Shown piece after piece: positions 1 to 10,414 of a stretch of DNA of 64,000 nucleotides. The notes below the pieces were generated by a model. That model ran no database searches and was not told the DNA's origin. It worked only from the letters and a program-made list of their open reading frames with translations. Within the stretch, counting starts at the first letter, position 1; every line of letters begins with the position of its first letter. The DNA is taken from assembly GCA_024220505.1 (NCBI GenBank), contig JAKZZE010000023.1, positions 744,001-808,000 on the forward strand, read 5' to 3'. Made by a program: the position numbers and the translations under genes. This DNA comes from Rhizopus arrhizus. Its lineage: Eukaryota > Mucoromycota > Mucoromycetes > Mucorales > Rhizopodaceae.

Positions 1-1638
1 CAGACCGGCTCTGAATTCGATGGGGAACATATCGTCTATCAATAATAAATTACATGTCATCATCAAGGAAGCATTAATAAGGTTCAAGGAATCATTTATT
101 TTCAACTTAGAAGTTAAAGATAAAAAAAGGCTCTGTACAATTTCAAAATACACATGTGAACGATGATGATATGAGTGTGCTGAAACGCTTAAAATGTAAA
201 AGATAACTCCAGGTTGGCACTTGTTTTTATACTATTGTAGAATGTCAGGACCCATTTCCCTGGAGCTGTATTGAAAAAAAAAAGTTTTACTGGTGCTGAT
301 TGTATGGTAAATACTATTATTAACTATTGGTAGCCTTTTTTTTATATATCAGCATTGGCATTATATACTGACATCACATTATAATTTTATACTTGGCATC
401 ACTGTTCATAGATGATATAAAAATTACTTACTAGTATAGAAAGGCCTGTTAGAAAACACTTTACGAGGTGAATATTTTGTGCCCATTATAGGAACTTTGT
501 TGAAGATAGCTTGTACCATACAGCTTGATAAGATGCATATTTATTAAGAACATATTCTTGAGCTCTCATACTGAAAAAAAAGGAAATTATATAAAAGATA
601 CTAAATTAAAAGACTCCAAGAGACATTTTCAATTTAGCATAAAAGAAAGCAAAGAAAAAACTTATTAAGAACGTCCTTCATGTAGCTGTTTTCCCGCAAG
701 GCATTTCGAGCTACATTGTTAGCATCGAGATCGTCATGCCTGAGGATGCCAAATGGAAATAATACTGGATGAAAAAAAGTATTGCTGCAGAAGTAAAATG
801 CATCTATGTTTTGGTAATGGATTCCAATTGCAAATACAAAAAGCAAAGCTTTAGAAAATATCACATTCTCAAGCTTGCAGTAATAAAAGGTACTTCAAAA
901 TGAAAACACTCGGTAATGGATGCTTCATACGTCCCTAAACAGGAATGAAAAGCTTTTTTCTGGAGATGAGCTTGTCTGAACTAGAGACTTATGTGGTATA
1001 CAAAATAAGAAGACTCTTTGAGCTCACTCTCTATCATTAACAAGCTAAAATAAATGATGGAGATTTGCTTTTTCAACTTTTTTATGGTTGCTAGCAATGT
1101 TTCTGAAGAAAGAAGCTGTTTTAACATTCAATAGCTAATTCCTAAAGATGAGTTCATAAAGCCATTCTAATTTGGTTCATTTAAAAGCGAAAAAGAATAT
1201 AACGGTTTGTTCTATGTCATTTTAAATGCAAAAGGTTGAGTACTATCGTTATTGGTTTATTTTTATTGGCAGCGTTTAAAATTAATCATCTGCTTCTTAT
1301 ACATACTGTGTTAAGCTATAATGTTTATCATTGCTCTGTGCTATAAAACAGCATAGGAGATGGCTAAAGAGCTGAAAAAACATAAATTAAATATAGCTAT
1401 AGTGTTGGTTTTATAAATAAGACATTTGATCAAAAAAGTATCTTGTCAACAATGCTCAGTCTTTTTAGTTTGTTAAAATGAGATATAGACCTTTTGGTCT
1501 GCTTGCTACCCTTTTAATATTTTTATTATATTATAAAAACAAATTTCCAGTTGTGGATTTATCACGAAGAATAATAGGTGTTCAGGTAAAAGAAAAAGCG
1601 TGTCGTTTTGAACATGTATACAATTGAACTGTCCCTTT
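1..1638. other. intergenic, decayed AT-rich sequence
   Basis: No complete gene can be supported here. The sequence is AT-rich with short A/T runs and stops in all frames. The only coding-like part is the minus-strand fragment at about 570-1000, listed separately. The stretch from 1010 to 1638 shows nothing recognisable and probably includes the 3' flank of the enoyl-CoA isomerase gene. Confidence 0.5.
570..1000 (-). pseudogene. unrecognised coding-like fragment
   Basis: A minus-strand open stretch at 634-864 encodes a peptide with non-random composition, including FFHPVLFPFGILRHDD and ARNALRENSYMKDVL. An upstream frame around 890-960 adds TYEASITECFHFEVPFITASL. The pieces lie in different frames, with no clear start codon, consistent splice sites or downstream end. 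I do not recognise the family. The likely readings are a decayed gene or the end of a gene whose introns I could not resolve. It could also be chance, so treat it as a weak call. Confidence 0.2.
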
Positions 1639-2717
1639 TTATATTTTACTAGTTTTGTTCCGTTCGCTTTTTGTCACCCTCTTTAGTTTTGCATCTTCCA
1701 CAAACTTCATGATTTTGTCAATAGAATCTTTACTCTTCATTCTTTCCGTCAGCTTCTCCATTTCAATCTCATTTATTTTGAGCAGCTGTTGACGATCAAC
1801 ATCTCGAATGAGCTTTTTGGAAACTTTAAGGGCATCCGTACTAAATTTGGCTGATTCTTCTGCAATATTTAACACTTGTTCATGGAAATTATCTACAGGT
1901 AATAGACGACTGATAAAACCACACTGAACAAGTTCTTCAGCAGTAAATGTACGACCCATCAGCTATGTTTCCGAAAAAATAGTATAAGAATACATGTATT
2001 ATGAGAACACATTTCAGAAAAGCTTACCAGCATTTCATTTGCTTTAGAAATACCCATAATCCTTGGAAATAAAACAGAAGAACATCCTTCAGCACAAAAA
2101 GCAAATTTCATAAAAGGGGTATTAAATGTTGCCTCAGGCACTGAATAGACAATATCACATAATGCTAATGTTGTTACACCAAAACCGATCGCATTACCTA
2201 CCAGAATAATTCCCATTAATAACAAAAACTTGAATCTTTATTAGCTTACCATTCACAGCAGCAATGAGTAATTTTGGAAAGTTAATCATTTCGTCTACTA
2301 GAGTTCTAATAAAGTTTTTTTTTCACATGTAAATAATAATAATAATAATCACCTCTTTTTTCTCCCCCCCCTCTTTCTTACTTTGTGACATGACGTCTTT
2401 GTTTTGCAGATTCGATTCCAGCTGGACTTAAATCAGGTACTTGTAGCTCTTGTCCGGATGTATAGTATTTCCCTCGACCTGTTAATATAACCACCTTCAC
2501 ATCATCACATTGAGCAGCCCATTGGATGGCAGTCAACCAATCCTACATTAAGTATTTAAAAACGATATTATAAAAGAAACTTTTTTTCTTTATTTACTCT
2601 ATAAGCTAAAGGGGATAATGCATTATATCGATTAGGTCTATTAAATGCTAATTCAGCAACACCTATGCTAGTTAATGTAATTTCGAGGGTTTCAAGTAAA
2701 GGAATAGTTGGAATCAT
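1639..2717 (-). CDS. peroxisomal-type enoyl-CoA delta isomerase/hydratase
   Basis: This is a crotonase-fold enzyme of the peroxisomal delta3,delta2-enoyl-CoA isomerase type, which moves double bonds during beta-oxidation of unsaturated fatty acids. Five exons join in frame to about 276 residues: 2717-2598, 2542-2382, 2305-2250, 2197-2028 and 1962-1639. Landmarks are an early FNRPNRYNALSPLAY segment, a TSGQEL oxyanion-hole segment and LIAAVNGNAIGFGVT, the classic crotonase glycine-rich turn. These are followed by a C-terminal helical region. The start ATG at 2717 gives the usual short N terminus and is preceded by stops in the spliced context. The protein ends in Ser-Lys-Ile, a variant of the PTS1 peroxisomal signal, which fits a peroxisomal location (inference). 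It lies head-to-tail 150 bp from the UBE2T-like gene. Isomerase versus hydratase cannot be settled from sequence alone. Confidence 0.85.
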
Positions 2718-2867
2718 GATCAAAGAAGAAGAAAAAAAATAAAGAGAGAAAAAGAAAAATGTGGGGAATATATATAAAAAGCACATGCAAAAAAGGGTGA
2801 GAACGATGTGACTGTACAAGTAAATTTCTGCTGACTCAAGCTGTTGAAGAGGTGTGGAAACGTGTGA

Positions 2868-4318
2868 TTATTTTCGTGCCTTCTTTTTGCTTAAATTTAA
2901 TGTACTTCTTGAAAGCTTTTTAGATAATTTTAATGAGTATAAAATGGGCTCAGAAAAAAGCTCTTGTTCGGTATTTTCTTGTTCGTCGTCAGAAATCTCA
3001 ATGACTTTCACAAGTTCCAATGCACTATATGGTCTCTTGGACCCGACCTTTTCAATTTTCTCTTGTGTTTTTCCGAAAGAAGGCACACGATTCTCTTTTT
3101 CCGCGTCCTCGGATAGTATGTTATCCGCCCTCGTATCGTTATTCACAGAATCTATCTCAGTATATGGTTCTTCGCCTTCCTCAATATCGTCAAGTACAAT
3201 AGCCACTTCTTGCTTTTTTGTTTCCTTTAATTTATTTTCTCTCTTTTCTTTACCATTCTTTTCTGTTGCTTTGTTTGTATTTGGTTCTTTTAGGTCCTCA
3301 GTGCTATCTTTCTTTTGTGGCGGTTGTTTCTCATATTGCTGTTGCGATGATGGCAGTGAAACTGGTTGTGAGGTTAAGACACCTTCCTGTGTTTCGTGTA
3401 GTTCCTGTGTCTTTAATATCTCTTGTTTTTCTAGAGTTTCTTGTGTTGATGTTTGACTTTGTTTTTTAATTATACTGTCTTCTTGGTTCACTTCTAAAAG
3501 CATTGGATTGTTATATATCTGTTCTTCCTGGGCTCCATCCTCTACTTTACTCAAATCTTTCTGTGTTGTTTCTATCTCTTCACTCTGTTTTTTGGGTGGC
3601 TTTCTTTTTGTGAGCAGTAAGGATAGTTTCGATTGTGATTGGATCACAGTCTGGTTCTTTTTATCATTGTGATTTTCATTCTTATCACTCAGTTGTGCTG
3701 CTGTCTCGGTTGACTTGATCTCTTGATCGTCAACGTATTCCCTTGTTGCATACTTTTCAGTGTACTGTATTGCTTTTTGTTTGAATTGAGGGTAGTCTAA
3801 ATGATATTCTTTGGCAATATCAGCATCCAATGGATCATCTGGATTAGGATGAGCTAATAATTGCGACAAGGATATTAATGTAGTAGACAAGTTTAACGCA
3901 GGCTTCCAGCCACCGGTTTTCAAGATGTCTGCACAGATCCGACCACCGTCGTCAATATTAGGATGATAAATGAGTGTCTTGAAGCGTATTTGTGGTGGTT
4001 CGAATGGATATTTAAGTGGTATTTGAATGTCGAGTTTGAATAGACCTTTCTCATAAGGTGTATCTGGTGGTCCTTTTATATCTATTCGGAAAGTTTCAGA
4101 AATCTCTTATCCCCTTTATTTTCAATTAAAGATATTTACATGCTTCTAGTTCGGTAATGTTGTCTTCTTTTGGATAGCATGTAATCCCTGGAGGTGGCTC
4201 TTTCTCAAGATCTCCTAAAGGAAAAAAAAATTAGAAAAGAATGTTTTACAGTTTAACTTTTAAAAAACATTTTACTTAATTCCTTTTGTAATCTCTTTAT
4301 TAAAATATCTGAATACAT
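2868..4318 (-). CDS. UBE2T: UBE2T-like ubiquitin-conjugating enzyme with long C-terminal tail
   Basis: This is an E2 enzyme that carries ubiquitin as a thioester. Three exons (4318-4276, 4214-4140, 4081-2868) give about 443 residues. The UBC fold occupies roughly residues 1-150: EPPPGITC, TPYEKGLFKLDIQIP, YPFEPPQIRF, then HPNIDDGGRIC with the catalytic Cys near residue 89. WKPALN and PNPDDPL follow. These segments match animal UBE2T, the E2 of the Fanconi anaemia pathway that monoubiquitinates FANCD2. Known UBE2T is about 200 residues, whereas here about 290 residues of Lys/Glu/Gln/Ser-rich, probably disordered sequence follow the fold. The tail contains SDDEQE-type acidic clusters and KKKARK at the end. 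The fold assignment is firm. UBE2T orthology is likely but needs phylogeny against other E2s. The stop lies 150 bp upstream of the isomerase start. Confidence 0.85.
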
Positions 4319-4500
4319 TTATGCACAGTCAAAAAAGGAAAAAGCTCAAAAATAAAAGGAAAAAAAAATAAAATAAAAAAAAATAAAAGCGCGTTTTTAA
4401 ATCACGCGTGTATTTCAAATGATGTTCAATTGGAGTTATTATGTATTTACTTTTTAAGAGAAAATTATGATATAATGAAGAAATAAAGTAATAGTATGGC

Positions 4501-6005
4501 TTATATCCTAGCAAATCGAAGCCCACCTTTTTGTATTCTTAACCATCCAGCAAATAATGAACCAACTACAATTGTACTACCTGCCCACAGTGCACCATAA
4601 AGATAAGTAGCAGGTGTTGTAAGATTGATCAAGGTTGAAGCAATAGGTGTACCAAAAAGATATCCAAAAATATTGGTTGTGTACAGTAAGCCAATGGCAG
4701 GTCCAATATGTTCTAGACCAACAACCTGAGGTTGTACTGCAGGGAACATTGAAATATAACCACCACCGCAGAAGCCATAGATAACAGCAAAAGCCCACAG
4801 GGTTGCTTCATTATGTACATTTGTCCAAATAACCAAACAGCTAACACCACACATGAATGTGAATAAGAACAAACTGTTGAATCTACCAATCTTGTCACCC
4901 AAATATCCAATCAAAACTCGTGAAACAGCATTTACAGCAGACATGATTGCAGAAAGATTAGCACCAACCCAAGGATCCAAATGAAGGGCGTTTGCATGAG
5001 AAGGCAACAAAAAGTATGGAGTCTAAGATACAAACAGTTGGACAAGATACCTTGTTTATTCTCTGTAATCTTACCATATAGCCAAATGTGGTAATCAGGC
5101 CATGCATAAACATGACTGAAAACATTGGATTTTTGAACAAATACCAGTTGATCACCTTTCTTCCACCACCCGTCTTTCTTACATCTCCCAACGGACGAAC
5201 AAAGCAAGTAGAAAATGACAAGAGAGCAAAGACAATGATACCATCAATACGAAGAGCCCAACGATACCCAATACTCTTAATTGCTGCCATAGACACATTG
5301 GCTATGACAAGACCACCCACACCTGAACCGGCAAAGGTTATACCAACAGCTAAACCTCTTCTTTTTGAAAACCATTGCTGAGGTGCACCCATACAAGGGA
5401 AGCTAACGAATGAGGCACCAAGGCCAAATAAAACACCTTGAGTTAGAAAAACATGCCAAACCTACATTTCCTTTTTTTTAATATTGATTTTTAAATTCAG
5501 TTCACCTTTTATACCTCTTTTGCAAAACTAGCCAAGATTAATGCCGCCGTGCAACATACAGTACCTGTTGCAAGCATATATTTATAGCCCATTCTTTCAA
5601 TTATAAGCTGATTGAAAGGACCAATGATAAAGAACAATGCAACACAAATTGAACCAATCCACGATAGTGTACTCATCTGTCCAATATACACCTCAGATTT
5701 GTAGAAAGCTAAATAGACTCCCCAACTGTAATTATATCCAAAGCTATAATTGCATATTCAGTTTAATAAATAATTTTGTTTAATTTGTATCCCATATGAC
5801 TCACATAGCAAACATGCCCTAAAAATCATGTCAATCTTTTTTTTTTTTAATAAATCAGATAAGGTTAATTTACCATAAATGAACCGAGTACAACTAACCA
5901 ACCTCTTCCACCATCAGGGGGCACTATCTCTTCTGTAGTAATCGAGATGGACTCTGGCTTTTCTATATCCTTTTCGTTTGGTATATGGCGTTCTTCAGAA
6001 TTCAT
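4501..6005 (-). CDS. MFS monocarboxylate-type transporter
   Basis: This is a plasma-membrane or organelle transporter of the major facilitator superfamily, related to the monocarboxylate porter (SLC16/Mch) group. Five exons (6005-5874, 5818-5805, 5743-5515, 5461-5075, 5022-4501) join to about 427 residues. A short cytosolic N terminus ends in PPDGGRGWLVVLGSFM, the conserved entry to helix 1 of this family (usually PPDGGWGW). Further landmarks are GPFNQLIIERMGYKYM, QQWFSKRRGLAVGI between helices 4 and 5, and SRVLIGYLGDKIGR after helix 7. About 12 hydrophobic segments can be counted. Exon 2 is only 14 nt long, but it is needed to keep frame and supplies part of helix 1. The substrate cannot be read from sequence; fungal relatives include riboflavin and unidentified monocarboxylate carriers. 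Confidence 0.85.
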
Positions 6006-6842
6006 GTTTTGTTAAGAAAATAAAGTTGAAAGAAAGGAAGAAAAATCAGTCGATCGACACAGAGCAAAAAAATTTTGACATGTAAAAAGATCTTATTTGG
6101 TTGGCACGGATACTGAAATTCATCATTGCAAATGATTTTGTTCATATTTGTACTTATTATGGATGAAACTTCACACGCAACGCTATAAACTTCAGATCAA
6201 GCAATCTTTATTTGGTAGTAATGAAATCGAATTATTTGTTTACTGCATAGGCTTTCTTGGTTGTTTATTCTTTTGGTAAACACAGTCAACTTTAATTTGA
6301 TTGTTATACAAAGATGGTTAAGATTATACAAATTATGACTTATCCTGTCATCTTTGTCGTTTTTCCAAAAGTGAGTCATTCACTACAAAATAATTAGTAT
6401 CGTTTCTTACATTAATAAAAAGGATACAGAATCATGACGGAGTAATTATAACATACTTTATAAAAAAAAAACAATAGGCTCGAATCATTTGCTTTTCAGA
6501 AACCGTTTTCTCACGAGTATCTCTCACTTTATTGTGTACATTAAATTAATAAAACTTTTTATTGTTGATGACGAACCGTTAACTTTTTTTTTACTGAGCA
6601 TGTCTCCAATTAGGCCTAACATTCAATTGCTTGTAGAAAATGAATAAACAAATAAATGCAATCAAAGCATACTGTACGACAAGAATATGAATCAATAGAA
6701 CCAACACCTACTCAATCATTCAAACACAGTCTCTTTCTTCTCTTCCCATCATTATAAAACAATAATAATAAAAAAACATGAATACAATAAAAAAGCAGCT
6801 ACTTTACTAAAAAAAGTATGAATAAAGCTAAAGTTAGCAAAT
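6006..6842. other. intergenic, no gene seen
   Basis: This is the spacer between the transporter start and the eS10 stop. It is AT-rich with poly-T/poly-A runs near 6460 and 6585. The short open frames have no coding character. It presumably holds the transporter promoter and the eS10 3' end. Confidence 0.5.
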
Positions 6843-7491
6843 TTATTCGCGTTGAGCACGGCCTAAACAAAAAAAAAAAAATTAATAAATTGAACAGAAA
6901 AAAAAAAAAATATGTTTCTTACCCAAACCACCACGGAATTCGGGCTTGAAGTCACCGGAAGCTCCTTCCTTACGTCTGTAGTTATCACGATCACCACGGG
7001 GAGCACGGCCTTCACGGTCACCACCGACTAATAGACTATTTAATATCAAGTGTGTATGTCATAGCATTTCACTTACAGTTGCGGCGAGGAGCAGAAGAGG
7101 CAGGACGAGCAGTCTTCTTCATAGTGGCAGGAACAATTTCACTGGGCAAGTGAAGGTCTAATGAAAGGTTGAATACAAACACATAAAGATAGAGTAAGGC
7201 TTACATTCACGGAGGTAGTCAATACCCTCATCAGTAAGGGTATAGTAGTACCATTGCCAAGAGAATTGAGTCTTAACCAAACCCTTGGAGGTCAAGGATT
7301 GCATAGCCTTAATGACTTCAAGGTTAGGAACTTCAATTTCGGGATGCTTGGGAGCATTGTAGTCCTTGGGAGCACAAAGGGCACCATCTACAACAAGCAA
7401 ATGAGTGAATGATTTTTTTTTTTTGTTTTATGTTCTAACCTTTGAAAAGGGCTGAGTAAATGGCCTTTCTATTCTCCTTGGAAATGAGCAT
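6843..7491 (-). CDS. RPS10: 40S ribosomal protein S10 (eS10)
   Basis: This is a component of the small cytosolic ribosomal subunit. Four exons start at ATG 7491: 7491-7440, 7387-7205, a third beginning in the [13 protein letters not shown] segment, then the distal part ending RAQRE at 6843. The protein begins [19 protein letters not shown] and includes [22 protein letters not shown], the winged-helix core with [25 protein letters not shown], and an Arg/Gly-rich tail. These are all hallmark eS10 segments. Length is close to the family norm of about 150 residues. A first short exon interrupted soon after the start is typical of fungal ribosomal protein genes. It shares an upstream region of about 560 bp with the divergent TSTD2-like gene. 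Confidence 0.95.
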
Positions 7492-8048
7492 GTTGGTTCT
7501 ATAATGAAATTATTTAATTATCTTGTCTTTTTTTTTTTTGCTTCCTGCTGCATCCTTTTATTGAACTGGTTTCCATAATTGCATTTCCTATTGCTCGTTT
7601 CCATTTCACTGTTGATGGATGATCTTTTTATGTATTTAATCGATATCTTCTATATGGATGGATGGATGCAGCAGTAGGATGATTTACATACCTATGCGGG
7701 GAAAGAAGGAATTATTGACTTGGCAGCGCCATTTTGCTTTAAGCCATAAAGTTCTGCTCCCTACACATATTCAAACACCGCAATTTGACAGCTCACATGC
7801 CTGTTGTCTTGCCAGCAAAGATTCCTCTACAATAAAACACACCCCATCAGCATCACTCTTCATAAATTTTAAGAATCAATCAAGCTCAACCAATCATTTG
7901 TACCAAGTTACCATACATGATTAAAAACAATACATTCATAACTGTATATTTGAGCATAATCTCTATTAGCCAATAAGAAAAAGGCAAAATTCAATCGGTT
8001 CCTCCGAGAAAAAAAAAATCAGGACATCTTTTTTTTTCTTTTCGATAC
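7492..8048. promoter_or_regulatory. divergent intergenic promoter region
   Basis: This spacer of about 557 bp lies between the starts of eS10 (minus) and the rhodanese gene (plus), so it must carry both promoters. It contains T-rich tracts near 7525-7540 and 8030-8040 and an ATGGATGGATGG repeat at about 7652-7663. I cannot place individual factor sites. Confidence 0.4.
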
Positions 8049-9371
8049 ATGACAACTGGAAAGATCAGAAGAAAAGTGACTCAAGATTTCTTTAAAGAAA
8101 AGGAACTTGGGCAAGCAAACTGGGTTTGCTGTGAAACAACATTTACCACTTTGGCTGAACTTGGCCGTCATGCCAATCAATTGCATGTGGCTGATCTCGA
8201 TCGTAGGGAGCAAGAGGAACTGAATCAACTCAAAGAGATGGAAGAGCACCAATCCACATTGAATAAGCTGAGGCAAAGACGAGGCAAAAAGGGAACCTCA
8301 GATCCAATTACTATTGATTGCCAATGCGACCCAGATGAGCACAAGGTCATTTTGTTTTATCAATATGTGTCTATCAGTGATCCTGTACAGTTGGCTCTTC
8401 ATCATCAAACCTATTGTAGCAGCATGCATGGCAAGGTACGCATAGCAAAGGAGGGAATCAATGCAACCTTGGCTGGACCAAATAAAGAGATTGATCGCTA
8501 CCTGGATTGGTTGACTCAAACTGAAGCATTCAAGGATATGCCTGAGGACCTCAAGAGACCACAGCCATTAACCGATGCCGACTCACCACGCTACAGATTC
8601 TTTAAACCTTCCAAGGGGTGTCATCATGTCTTTTCTGAGCTCTCAATCAAGGTGGTCGATGAGATCTGTCCGTTGGGACAGAGCTTGATCGTGCTCGATC
8701 AATTAAAAGATCCAAAACACAAGCAAAAGAAACTCTCTCCGCAAGATTTTCATGACCTGCTATCCAAGCATCGTCAGAAAGAGGACTTTTTGCTGTTAGA
8801 TACCCGCAACTATTACGAAAGTAAGATTGGTCATTTTGATGGAGCCATCAAGCCAGCCATAAGAAAATTCAGTCAATTTCCAGAATTCATTGATCGAAAT
8901 AAGGAAGCGATGCGTGGTAAAAAGATCTTGACCTATTGTACAGGAGGTATCCGGTGCGAAAAGGCAACGGCTTACATGAGACATGCATTGCCAGAGGATA
9001 CAGAGATATTTATGCTGGACGGTGGCATTCACAACTATCTTGAATGGTGGGACAAAGAAAGGGCAAAGAAGGATGACGCATCAGCCATCTGGCAGGGTAA
9101 AAATTATGTCTTTGACGCTCGTCAGTCATTAGGTAGTCCACATACTGGCGTTGTGAGCCAATGTGAAAGTTGCAGGAAGCCTTGGGATCAATACAGAAAA
9201 TGCGCAAGTAACCACTGCCATTTGCTCATACTCTATTGCGATGCATGTGCTCCGAATTCTATTACTGCATTCTGCTGTTCCAAATGTAAGGAAAGTAATG
9301 AAGCCTGTCTATGTCTCTGTGAGGAAAGACGGCGTAAAGAAGAGTATATGCCAATTACAGTCGCGAGCTAA
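8049..9371 (+). CDS. TSTD2: TSTD2/TrhO-like rhodanese-domain protein
   Basis: This single-exon 440-residue protein has three parts. Residues about 22-45 form a C2H2-like finger (CC...H...H in WVCCETTF...LGRHANQLH). Residues about 95-170 form the N-terminal domain of the YceA/TrhO family (LFYQYVSISDP, KEGINATLAGP). Residues about 240-350 are a rhodanese domain with LLDTRNYYES, GHFDGAI and the active loop CTGGIRCEKA, where Cys297 is the expected catalytic cysteine. A Cys-rich tail after residue 370 (CESCRKPW, CDAC, CCSKC) probably binds zinc. Bacterial TrhO hydroxylates U34 of tRNA. Animal TSTD2 has the same added zinc-finger ends. A tRNA-modifying role is family inference. The start is the first ATG after a pyrimidine-rich tract. 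Confidence 0.88.
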   Translation: MTTGKIRRKVTQDFFKEKELGQANWVCCETTFTTLAELGRHANQLHVADLDRREQEELNQLKEMEEHQSTLNKLRQRRGKKGTSDPITIDCQCDPDEHKVILFYQYVSISDPVQLALHHQTYCSSMHGKVRIAKEGINATLAGPNKEIDRYLDWLTQTEAFKDMPEDLKRPQPLTDADSPRYRFFKPSKGCHHVFSELSIKVVDEICPLGQSLIVLDQLKDPKHKQKKLSPQDFHDLLSKHRQKEDFLLLDTRNYYESKIGHFDGAIKPAIRKFSQFPEFIDRNKEAMRGKKILTYCTGGIRCEKATAYMRHALPEDTEIFMLDGGIHNYLEWWDKERAKKDDASAIWQGKNYVFDARQSLGSPHTGVVSQCESCRKPWDQYRKCASNHCHLLILYCDACAPNSITAFCCSKCKESNEACLCLCEERRRKEEYMPITVAS

Positions 9372-10414
9372 GCATAACCATATAACCCACGAAAAAAGAT
9401 GGATTTAAATCCAAGTATATAAATAAAGCCCACGGTGATGATTGCTTATTTACAAACTATATATAAATCTTCTCTTTTACACGTAGAGTTCCTTGCTGAT
9501 TAAGGATTATATTTACTCCTCCGTATTCCTTTAGACTAATACTGGTAAGGATGCTAAAAAACACTCAATGAGAATGGTGATTTTTCTCGATATGCTATAT
9601 GAATCATGTGCACAAGCAATGATTTCTGAATATTTGATGTTTGAATTTCAAAAGAATCCTGTCCTTCGTACAAGGGTATCCAGTCCAGCAAGACATGGTA
9701 AACCACGTTCTCCTTCAACATAGGTGTTGAGCAAGTCACTTTCCTCATCCATACAATTCAAATCCTATCTATCTGTTTCTTCAATTCTTTCTCTCTTACA
9801 AATTCATGATCTCTATCAAACTCGCATTCTTTAGAGTACACGAAAACTATATTCATGGCGAAACGCCATCATAACTATACCTCCCCCAAAAGGACGATCC
9901 GAAGGATAGGAGAAACACAAGTCTCAGAATAGACGCCAAGGCCACCAGATGAGGTAGATGATATGGATGCTATAAAAAGGCATAGGACGACTGTAGCAGG
10001 TGTTGCGGTTTATGACGGTACCGAACATGTAAACCTGGAGAGGCACTCTTTTTTTAAAAAAATCAAATGTATCACTTCATTTGTATCATTTTTGTTCGTA
10101 ATTCTCTAGTATCAGCCCTATCTTGAAAGAATCCAACTTACTCCCCAACTTGATGTACCCAATGTATCTCTTCATTCACCTCTTTAGGAGACAACTTGTT
10201 TGCTTAAAAGAGATGAACTACAAATCAACTGAAAGAGAATGTTTCATGGCTGACCTCTTTATTTTTAGGATGATCATATTTTTTTATATAACTCTTGTTA
10301 TTTATTTAAATAAAGAAAAACATAACAATGACATTATGTGTGTTAACATACATTGCTTATATCATAAGCAGAAAAGGGGGGGGGTTTCTAAATCTACAAT
10401 TATTTCCTTTTCCC
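9372..10414. other. convergent intergenic spacer, no gene seen
   Basis: This 1.04 kb lies between the 3' ends of the rhodanese gene and the coiled-coil gene. AATAAA-like signals occur near 9421 and 10310. Open frames of 60-116 codons here show no conserved features and overlap in several frames. Confidence 0.5.

Noticed and set aside
2854..3469. Ser/Phe/Cys-rich plus-strand ORFs opposite the UBE2T-like tail
   Set aside because: They are antisense shadows of the repetitive Lys/Glu-rich coding tail, with low-complexity composition and no homology.
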